From the NCBI GenBank assembly GCA_003427395.1, contig BFEA01000410.1, positions 218,238-245,333 on the forward strand: 27,096 nucleotides of DNA, read 5' to 3'. Under the pieces are notes generated by a model. That model had not been told where the DNA came from, did not search any database, and was given only the letters and a program-made list of their open reading frames with translations. Shown here piece by piece: positions 20,982 through 27,096 of this stretch. Position numbers and translations under genes: made by a program. Position 1 is the first letter of the stretch. Every line of letters starts with the position of its first letter. The DNA is from Chara braunii. Lineage: Eukaryota > Streptophyta > Charophyceae > Charales > Characeae.

Positions 20982-21478
20982 TTTTTTTCAATAATCTATA
21001 TTCTTCTCTCAATCTATTTCATCTTTTTCTTGGTAGTACACATCTATCTTATCGTCTCACTAGTCTATTTATAGTACGGGGGAACACCAACCAACCTGGA
21101 TCTCTCCCCAGCCCACGGGGTAGGTTTGCACCACAGCTGTGGTGCGAGAGCAATGCTGTACCAGTCCCTCATCACGGTGACGAGGGGTGGGCAGGCATTG
21201 CCGATAGGGGAAATCGGCGGTGCTAGCGTCGAGCGATGGTGAGTCACTGCACCTCCCTCTACACCCCCCCAACCCCACATGGCGGTGTCTAATGGCCAAT
21301 ATTGTCGCTGCATAGCAGCCAACAACATCAGTCAAGGTCCTGCCAATGCTGGCTTGGGGGGCCAACGGGTTATCTCTAGCTGGTCGAACACCAAGCTTGC
21401 CCAAGCACGTACGTGAGGCCAGTGGGGATTGAACCCACGACCTCCTGAATGCAACTTTTGTGCCTTACCATTTTGATT
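20982..21478 (-). mobile_element. tRNA-derived SINE-like insertion
   Basis: It interrupts the gypsy pol frame between STPIF (20980) and LNLGKQFILITDW (from about 21483). On the minus strand it begins with a tRNA-like head: an A-box-like TGGTAAGGCA (21461-21470) and a perfect T-arm GTGGG-TTCAATC-CCCAC (21422-21438) containing a B box. It ends in an A7 tract (20982-20988). Length is about 495 bp, long for a plant SINE but possible. The body contains an 18-base perfect palindrome GCACCACAGCTGTGGTGC (21128-21145) and two more hairpins (21166-21186, 21200-21218). A TATAAATA word lies near its 3' part. The target duplication is not clear. Confidence 0.75.
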
Positions 21479-21479
21479 C

Positions 21480-21976
21480 GGCCTTAATCTAGGTAAGCAA
21501 TTTATCCTCATTACAGACTGGCAACCTGAGGCGATCTCCGCTATTTTGGCCCAGAAGGGGAAGGACGGCCGCGAACACGTCATCTCATACGCCTTGCGAA
21601 CTGTACCTGACGGAAGAGGGAACGATTCGGCCCCTCAAGGAGAATGCTAAGCGGTCGTTTGAGGAATTCAGCACTTTCATCCGTATTTATACGGACAGAA
21701 GTTCCTCCTCGTCACGGATCACGAACCCCTGTTGACTCTCAAAAGGCTCACTAACTATACGGGCATGATTGGGCGATGGGTTGTCCGGCTACAAGAATAC
21801 GACTTCGACATCATCCATCGGAAGACAAGCACGGGAACGCAAACGGGTTGACGCGACTGCATCGGCCAAGCAAGGTGGATAAAGGTGAAGAGATCACTCC
21901 TTGGAAACAGTCGGAGTCAGTCAATGGACCCCCGTACGGCGGAGTGACCATTCTCCCTCGAGCTTCCAGAAAGTAA
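21480..21976 (+). pseudogene. pol: gypsy RNase H domain, broken
   Basis: This would remove RNA from the RNA-DNA hybrid. The frame resumes after the SINE with KQFILITDWQPEAISAILAQ, whose Asp codon is at 21516. It continues through GREHVISYAL and, past stops at about 21649 and 21659, reaches FLLVTDHEPLLTLKRL, GRWVVRLQEYDFDIIHRK. This is the usual end of a gypsy RNase H region. A frameshift near 21828 moves the tail (KHGNANGLTRLH) to a second frame, which runs to TAA at 21974 and then on into the PHD finger. Confidence 0.9.
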
Positions 21977-22039
21977 CACGTGGACACGATGGCGATGGGT
22001 GGACAAGGTAACTCTAGAGGCCCTCTTTCTCCCCTTCTC

Positions 22040-22220
22040 TCCATGCCCGACAAATTTTGTCATTTGTGCAAGCAATATCGTGGGTCTATTCGGTTCTTAT
22101 GCATCCTAGTGGCGAAGGGTATGTCGAGTAGGTAGATTGTGAACGGTGTGTCTCTTGGGCCCATGGCTCTTGTATTCAATGCAGGAACGCGGATAAAGCT
22201 TGGTTATGTCATTTGTGTCG
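22040..22220 (+). pseudogene. pol: PHD finger encoded within pol
   Basis: PHD fingers are small zinc-binding domains that in most studied cases read histone H3 tails. Eight ligands fit Cys4-His-Cys3. Codons for Cys lie at 22058 and 22067 (FCHLCKQY), Cys at 22138 and 22147, His at 22162, Cys at 22171 (CERCVSWAHGSC), and Cys at 22207 and 22216 (AWLCHLC). The Trp two residues before the His and the Trp two residues before the seventh ligand are hallmark positions. The first pair is in the frame of the RNase H tail, and the other six ligands are in the frame of the integrase that follows. A TAG and a frameshift near 22133 lie between. The domain thus belonged to the polyprotein. A LIM or RING domain fits the spacing less well. 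Confidence 0.82.
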
Positions 22221-22932
22221 AACATATAAAATCCCGACGGAGGCTCGATTCCTCGAAGCCATGTCCGAAGGGTTGGAAAAGACACACAAATTTCGACGGG
22301 CGGAACTATGGACAACTGTCGTTTTGATAGCCACGGTGGTCGGGAACTCCTGTCGAGAATTCACCAAGGAAGATCGGAGGCGAAGTAACGAGAGGGCACG
22401 GGGTTACCAATGGAATAACGGGCGGTTAGAAAAGCGAAAGACTTATGGTAGTGGGATTTGAATGTTGGTGCCTCATCTGTTCACGAGGTATGACTGGGTT
22501 AAGTCAGCCCACGAAGAAACCGCCGCTCACTTTGCTGTCAGGATCACGGAGGCCGCAATTGACAAAAATGAGTGGTATTGGTTCAATATCCGGGACGATG
22601 TTAAATTCATCGTTAAAAATTATCCGGTCTGCGCGACAGACAAGGCGCCAATTCAGCCGCCTAGGTTGATAGTGCCGACTGTAGTGGAGCGACCGTTCCA
22701 AAGGGTGAGCATGAACACAACTGATATTGTCGTGCGGCCTGGACGAAATAGGTGCGAATATTCAGTTCTTCTGGTATTCGTGGATCATTTCTCGAAATGG
22801 ATCGAGGCCTACCCCTGCAAAACACGACAGACGACGAAAATTGTGCAGTATGTCAACCGCTTCCTTGGAATGCATCAAAACACTGAGGAAATCCTAACGA
22901 ACAACGGGGCAGAATTCCGAGGAGAAGTTTAA
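22221..22932 (+). pseudogene. pol: gypsy integrase: zinc-binding and core N-part
   Basis: This would insert the cDNA into the host genome. The frame continues from the PHD finger, with a TGA at 22459 and closure by TAA at 22930. The H2C2 zinc-binding region has His at 22510 (HEETAAHF) and 22528 and Cys at 22630, but the first Cys of the pair is Tyr (22621, NYPVCATDK). The core shows TTDIVV with an Asp at 22723, VFVDHFSKWIEAYP, and EILTNNGAEFRG, where the second catalytic Asp (22900) is Asn. The Asp at 22723 lies 20 residues before the DHFSKW Asp, the normal distance, so I take it as the first catalytic Asp. Confidence 0.92.
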
Positions 22933-23259
22933 ACGAGCCTAGCCGTACATGGCCTCTCCATTCGCAATACGGCCCCCCATATATCGCAATCGAACCGACT
23001 GGTAGAGAATGTGAACTGGGTAATTAAGACAGCCTTGCGGCGAAATATGGCAGCTCGGGATACGAGGCCTTGGCCCGATATCGTAGACCACATTTTAGCT
23101 ATCCACCGAGGGACACCCCATGAGTCCACCTGCCTGACCCCTTTTCAGCTATGGACCAATCGTCTGGCTTGCGTAGCCCTACTAAGCCTGAATGACGAGA
23201 CGGCCCTTGCGCGACGAGCCACGAGGGCAACGGTCAAGGACAAGCTCAACACCACTTAG
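22933..23259 (+). pseudogene. pol: gypsy integrase core, C-part
   Basis: Same frame as the preceding part after the TAA at 22930. It contains SQSNRLVENVNWVIKTALRR with the third catalytic residue Glu at 23005, 35 codons after the second acidic position, close to the usual DD35E spacing. RPWPDIVDHILAIHRGTPHE and TCLTPFQLW are the typical end of a gypsy integrase core. Closes with TAG at 23257. Confidence 0.9.
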
Positions 23260-23264
23260 AGTTA

Positions 23265-23624
23265 ATGGAAAAAACCCTGCCCCAGTTAGCCCGAAAAAGA
23301 CAACGGATGACCGAAATGGCTCACAAACGACAAATCCGGAGCTATGAGGCCCGAAATGGGAATGTTGGGCCTCGACCCCAGTATAAATTAGGGGACATAG
23401 TGCAGGTAAGGAAATATGCTCGCCAGGGCAAGTTAGCGCCACGACTCTTCGGGCGATTCTGCGTAGTCGAGCTCGGTCCCAGCGGAGTGGACACGGTGCG
23501 GCTTGCACCGAAGGTCTCGGGAAGCCGATCGGCTCGACCAATCATTCGACATGTGTCCTATCTTCGTCCCTCACCTCCTTCATCTCTCCCCTCGTCCACG
23601 TCATCCCTCGATTTCAAAGAATAA
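23265..23624 (+). pseudogene. pol: integrase C-terminal domain (GPY/F-like)
   Basis: After a frameshift near 23260 a frame of 119 residues carries a basic stretch (RKRQRMTEMAHKRQIRSYEA) and then YKLGDIVQVRKYARQGKLAP, LFGRFCVVELG and VRLAPKV. This is the SH3-like fold with a GPY/F-type motif (here Gly-Arg-Phe) that ends gypsy integrases. It finishes with a Ser/Pro-rich tail and TAA at 23622. There is no chromodomain after it. Confidence 0.85.
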
Positions 23625-23698
23625 GTCGACGATCTCGAATCCGAATACTCTGATTCTCCTTCCTCTCAACCTTCGTCTCTACCTTCTCCCCCATCGCC

Positions 23699-24184
23699 AT
23701 GAGCTTTCCTACCGAGCAGGTCATTAGTGAGCGTCTAATGAGACCTATGGGGCATATTTCGTCGATCCGGCAGGTACAAAGACCTCGATTGAGTCCCGAT
23801 CTACTCCGTTTCGTGACTTTCTTTAGCACGGTGGTCGTCCATGAGGCAGCGGAATTCCGGTTTGCGCGGACCAGCGATCGAACGCGGGTGTTGGCCGAGG
23901 TGTCGGCTTTTCTATGGCTGTCTCCACCAGGTGTCAGCCACGTGACAATGATCGTCGCATTCACCGTCGATCTTACGGCGTTCCATCCGTCAGCTCATAC
24001 AAGCGCTCTCCGACAACTCCGACTCTGTGTGCGGGACCTCATGGATGCGTGGGTCCAGCTGTTAACTCGACCAGGCGATCAGATTGACTCCACCAATGAC
24101 ATCGACCTCAGCCAGCTCAGACTCTCTCTCGATACGCCGGAGGTCATCATCCTGGAGCCTCTTCCCTTCGCACCGCCTCAATGA
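23699..24184 (+). CDS. unknown ORF after pol (161 aa)
   Basis: I do not recognise this protein. It is intact from an ATG 74 bases after the pol stop, which is notable beside the broken gag and pol. The protein is moderately hydrophobic with segments such as LRFVTFFSTVVVHEAAEFRF and SHVTMIVAFTVDL. It has no signal peptide, no clear membrane helix and no cysteine pattern. Its stop TGA overlaps the next ATG (ATGA at 24181-24184), suggesting coupled or frameshift expression of the two ORFs. It could be an accessory or env-position ORF of the gypsy element, or a captured host fragment. Given the age of the element I would not assume it is expressed. Confidence 0.5.
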   Translation: MSFPTEQVISERLMRPMGHISSIRQVQRPRLSPDLLRFVTFFSTVVVHEAAEFRFARTSDRTRVLAEVSAFLWLSPPGVSHVTMIVAFTVDLTAFHPSAHTSALRQLRLCVRDLMDAWVQLLTRPGDQIDSTNDIDLSQLRLSLDTPEVIILEPLPFAPPQ

Positions 24185-25443
24185 ACCGACGTCGCCTCTC
24201 GACCTTCGGGCTTCCCTCCGATCTCCCTACCTTCTGTCAGTCCGCTACGGACGTCCCTCTCTCTTTTCGGATCAAGCAATTGGACGTGCCAATCCTTGAC
24301 GCCGGTCAGTGGGTGGAGTGGTGGAATGCGTACATCGCCCTCAACTTCTGCCTTCTCGAAGTGGTGTTCCATTTGGCAAAGTCGGCCGATAAGGACGAAG
24401 AGGACGAAGTCCCCGATGATGACGTGTAGCGATTGATAATTCAAGCGCAGAGAGCGGACACGGAAGGGGAGCTCTTGGGGATTTTATTCGGCAAGGTGAG
24501 GGACGACCATTTGGAGCCAATCACAAGCGAGATCCTGGTGTTTCTGGCGCAGCTCCTGGACGATCTACCTATGGATATCTTATCGCGTTGTGAGGAGCGG
24601 ACCACACCGGTGGTGCTTACCCGCACGTTGGTACCACATCTGTTGTGGTCCACGTGTACGGAGCTCGACGGTAACAACTGCTATTACCCCCTCCTCAGGC
24701 CACTACCTGGTCATCGACGTGACCGACCTCACCTTGTGGGATTCGATTGTCTGAAGAGTGGAGGTAGAAGGAGAACCGACAACGAGGAGGAAGAGGAAGA
24801 AAGAGAGAAGGCGAGCGAACTAGAAGAAGAAGAAAACTCGGGGGCGGAATCTGACGACCCCGATTACCATGAGTCTGAGGAAGGCGAGTTGGAAGGAAGT
24901 GAGTCGGGCGGATCAGACAGTTCCAACGAACGGAGTAAGGAGGAGGACGAAACTGCAACCCAGAAGTGGCGGGAAAGGGCGGAAGGAAAGCGTCTGGTAG
25001 AAGAGTCGGACGGACCTGCGGTGCGGCTACTACAAGGCGATCCGACGAGCAATCAACACCCAACTTCTCATGGTGTTTTAAGATTAGTTTTGGAAATGAA
25101 TGGAGAAGTGGTGGAACGTGCAGAACCACATATTGGTTTACTTCATAGACGTACGAAAAAATTAATTAAATATAAAACCTATCTACAAGCTTTACCTTAT
25201 TTCCATCGATTAGATTAGCCACCACAGGAGCCCGGAGAGGATGGCGTCACCAACGTGGAGGGATTCAGAAGCCGACGTCGTAGAAGAAGTTCTTCGCCGG
25301 CTCAATCCTCTCCACCACTGCGGCCCACTGTTCGCATACGTGGAGATGTGGGCGCTCGGGCTTCGTCCCTAGTCGTTATCCCGTCGTCCCCTGGATTACC
25401 TCACCATCCATCAGCTCGCGGGCCGCCCTCCGTTCCCTTCTAA
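24181..25443 (+). pseudogene. unknown long ORF with acidic domain and nad7 insert
   Basis: One frame runs from the ATG overlapping the previous stop to TAA at 25441, broken by TAG at 24427 and TAG at 25216. The first part is unrecognised ([40 protein letters not shown]). A strongly acidic, low-complexity domain follows (24781-24951, mostly Glu, Asp and Ser). Then comes a 54-codon piece of mitochondrial nad7 (25054-25215), and a tail with a cluster of five arginines followed by serines (SRRRRRSSSP, about 25264) that could act as a nuclear localisation signal. The frame is the same before and after the nad7 piece. Full length would be about 420 codons. Function unknown. Confidence 0.55.
25054..25217 (+). 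pseudogene. nad7: mitochondrial nad7 fragment captured in an ORF
   Basis: nad7 encodes the 49-kDa subunit of respiratory complex I. Fifty-four codons here match the conserved N-terminal part of the protein: [20 protein letters not shown], then IGLLHR, and [11 protein letters not shown]. Six residues differ from the usual form: Ala-Ala to Thr-Ser, Gly to Arg, Glu to Lys twice, and Asp to His. All six are changes of a G at the first codon base. The match begins at the Gln-His-Pro codons and ends after the Arg-Leu-Asp codons, where a TAG replaces the expected Tyr codon. It is AT-rich in third positions, unlike its GC-rich surroundings, which marks it as foreign. It cannot make a complex I subunit. 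Confidence 0.93.
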
Positions 25444-26034
25444 CTGGCATCCTTTCCCACCTTCCCTCTTCCACCATCTATGTTCTACCCGCCTCATCGC
25501 CACCATTTTCCTGCACAGCACCACTCGTTCACTCGTAACTTTTTTTCCCCTTCACATCCTTCTCTTTAGCGAGGCATGACAAAAATATAATAATATAGAG
25601 GTTTATTGCATAATCGCGGGTACCATCCCTGCGGGCAAAGAAATGAGAATTTATGCTCGGCGATTCTTCGCACCCTTTGTACCCTCTATCCTGATAACCT
25701 CGCCTCACTCCCTCATCACATCGTTTCCCTTGCATTCATCGCACTATCCACTACACCTGACTCCCTGCTGGAGATCGACAGCTCCGCTGCTTTCTGCCAC
25801 CCCTCGCACAAGTTCATCCACCTCCTCCCCCACCTGTCATAAGGCTACCATTCCCCGACAATCTCTAGGCTCGGAGTTCGCGCTGCCACCTAAATGACTT
25901 GCGCACTCTCATCTCACGGTAAGTGGCACGTGTCAGCTCCACGTTAATCGCTGGTGCTTTCTCACAAGATTGATGGATGATTGGGAGAGCAAGCAAGAGT
26001 TTGCTCAAGATTGGAACCCCCTGGGCGTCACATA
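25444..26034. other. pyrimidine-rich stretch, no gene seen
   Basis: The plus strand is C/T-rich from 25444 to about 25860. No polypurine tract abuts the LTR at 26035; the bases before it read CTGGGCGTCACATA. A purine-rich GGGAGAGCAAGCAAGAG lies 35 bases further up (25983-25999). No credible reading frame. Confidence 0.5.
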
Positions 26035-26739
26035 TGTGACGAACTGTTTTCTGCAACCGCGTGTTTTTGTGCACAAGGCTACTTCGGGGGTTGAATCGGA
26101 AGGGCCCGCAGGATTACATGGGTGCCCTTGTTTTTCTTGTTTTTTTAATTGAGGTCGGGGTGATCTTGTGACGATTGGTAGCTGGTCGCGCCTTAGCGAG
26201 CACGAGAGATAACTGTTGCCATAACTTCTTTCTTGTTCTGTTGTGGGAAATGAGAATTTTGGCGTGGTCATCGGACGGGAAAATCTTTTTGAATTTTCAA
26301 ATTGAGGTCGCGCCCCCGTGAGCTCTCGGAATTTGCTCCGTTCAGAATTTCTTTTTGCAATTAGGATATAGATTAGGAATTTAGGCGCGTCTCAATTTTT
26401 GTTGCACGGGGCTTCCTGCTGGCGCATGCCTTGCCGCACCAGGATCTGTGTTTTGACTTTTCCGCGCCATTATCCTTGCGTGTAAGTGTAATTTTTGTTT
26501 TGGCGGGCATAATTGCAACTGTAATCCCCCTGTTCTTGATATCTCTTCTAACGTCTATATGCGCGCGTACTTCTTCCTCTATCCGAATTGACCGGAGCGC
26601 TTGCATGATTGGATCGATGTGTGGAGTGAGGCTACGTCCCCCACGCTGCGGCCTGGCCATGCAGACGTAGGCACTTGCTTCCTCCTCCTTCTTTTTCCAC
26701 TTAGCCACAACCCCAGGTATGTCATGGAAGCATGCATGC

Positions 26740-26746
26740 TATAAAT
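26740..26746 (+). promoter_or_regulatory. TATA box of LTR B
   Basis: TATAAAT in the context CATGCTATAAATCTCG, about 705 bases into the LTR. It marks the likely U3/R border some 25-35 bases downstream. No wet evidence; position and sequence only. Confidence 0.5.
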
Positions 26747-27002
26747 CTCGCAAGCACGATTAACTGTCTCTCAAAGACTTCTGGAAGTTAAAGAGGTCGA
26801 GAGGATCGGCTAACGAGCGAGATTTGGAAGGTGAGTAGAGAGTTGGGTGATCCGACTAGCTGGTGTTGGGTATGTGGGGTTGACGTGGGGCCGTGACAGA
26901 CTGTGGTGCACGGGCGAACCTGTCGTGCATGCTCGGACTAAGCGGGGTGACAACTCTGTGTGGGTGCGAGACGACGGACTTCCCTCATCGGGATGTTGCG
27001 AA

Positions 27003-27007
27003 GAGAG

Positions 27008-27096
<89 letters not shown>
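27003..27096. repeat. (GATA)n-(GA)n microsatellite in LTR B
   Basis: A few GA units, then GATA tetranucleotides to about 27044, then pure GA to the window edge. The homologous tract in LTR A is pure GA and shorter. Confidence 0.96.

Larger units (their letters stand above)
17135..25443 (+). mobile_element. decayed Ty3/gypsy LTR retrotransposon internal region
   Basis: Primer site, gag, protease, RT, RNase H, PHD finger, integrase and downstream ORFs follow in one orientation. The order RT-RNase H-integrase is that of Ty3/gypsy and not Ty1/copia. Reading frames are broken by many in-frame stops (often explainable as CGA to TGA or CAA/CAG to TAA/TAG) and by several frameshifts. A SINE-like insertion interrupts it at 20982-21478. 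Its own LTRs are not recognised. It lies between the two LTR copies of 6617 and 26035, but whether it belongs to them is unproven, since it has a primer site of its own just before gag. No chromodomain is seen after integrase. Confidence 0.9.
26035..27096 (+). mobile_element. long terminal repeat, copy B (cut by window end)
   Basis: It begins TGTGACGAACTG and follows copy A base for base at an offset of 19,418 to the start of the GA tract. Only the last 40-odd bases of the LTR are missing. TATAAAT at 26740-26746 is the probable promoter TATA box, and copy A has CATAAAT there. If A and B belong to one element, this is the 3' LTR of an element of roughly 20.5 kb. It could also be a separate LTR of the same family. 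Confidence 0.85.

Noticed and set aside
22711-22716. First integrase catalytic Asp replaced by Asn (Met-Asn)
   Set aside because: An Asp at 22723 has the normal 20-residue distance to the DHFSKW Asp, so the first catalytic residue is probably intact.
25983-25999. Polypurine tract of LTR B
   Set aside because: Purine-rich, but 35 bases away from the LTR start; a true tract abuts the LTR.
1-27096. CRISPR array, integron or prokaryotic operon
   Set aside because: No regular repeat-spacer pattern or prokaryotic gene layout; all evidence points to a eukaryotic nuclear repeat region.

Overview
The window looks like intergenic nuclear DNA from a land plant (or a close green relative). No intact host gene is visible. 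It holds an old nest of transposable elements, two fragments of mitochondrial DNA, several foldback elements and long microsatellites. The plant call rests on four things. There are initiator-Met-tRNA-type primer sites next to TG...CA long terminal repeats. There are small hAT-type elements with 8-bp target duplications. There is a nad7 piece, a gene kept in mitochondria by plants and some protists but not by fungi or animals. There is a cox1 piece in which a group II intron and a group I intron lie only about 43 bp apart. That last arrangement is not known to me from seed plants and hints at a bryophyte, lycophyte or fern-grade lineage, but this is inference.

Layout. 1-128 is a TC/AC microsatellite. 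About 330-720 (minus strand) is a mitochondrial cox1 fragment: group II intron domain V, a 43-bp exon, and the start of a group I intron. 1079-1146 is a tRNA-like head. 1536-1752 is a set of inverted and direct repeats. 2333-2760 is a diverged copy of a repeat seen again at 8382-8775. 5143-5439 and 5516-6300 are two related hAT-like non-autonomous elements with clear target duplications. 6617-7676 is an LTR followed by a primer binding site at 7681. A second copy of this LTR starts at 26035 and runs off the window end. Between the two LTR copies lie a cluster of short hairpins (9051-9284), a 120-bp tandem array (10621-11290), a long foldback element (11385-11812), an array of short CACCTAAACTTATAGAG-type repeats (about 12000-12910), GC-rich DNA without recognisable genes, and a decayed Ty3/gypsy retrotransposon (primer site 17135, gag 17291, pol to 23624, further ORFs to 25443).

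The gypsy element carries, in order, gag with a broken zinc knuckle, protease (DSGA), reverse transcriptase, RNase H, a PHD finger, integrase with its zinc-binding and GPY/F-like C-terminal domains, and then two more ORFs. Stops, frameshifts and lost catalytic residues show that it is dead. A tRNA-derived SINE-like element later inserted between its reverse transcriptase and RNase H parts.

Two points stand out. First, a PHD finger (Cys4-His-Cys3) is encoded inside pol between RNase H and integrase, in the pol reading frames. Second, a 54-codon piece of mitochondrial nad7 sits in frame inside the last ORF. It spans a seed-plant intron position without the intron and has leucines where seed-plant mitochondrial DNA needs C-to-U editing, so it looks like captured mRNA-derived sequence.
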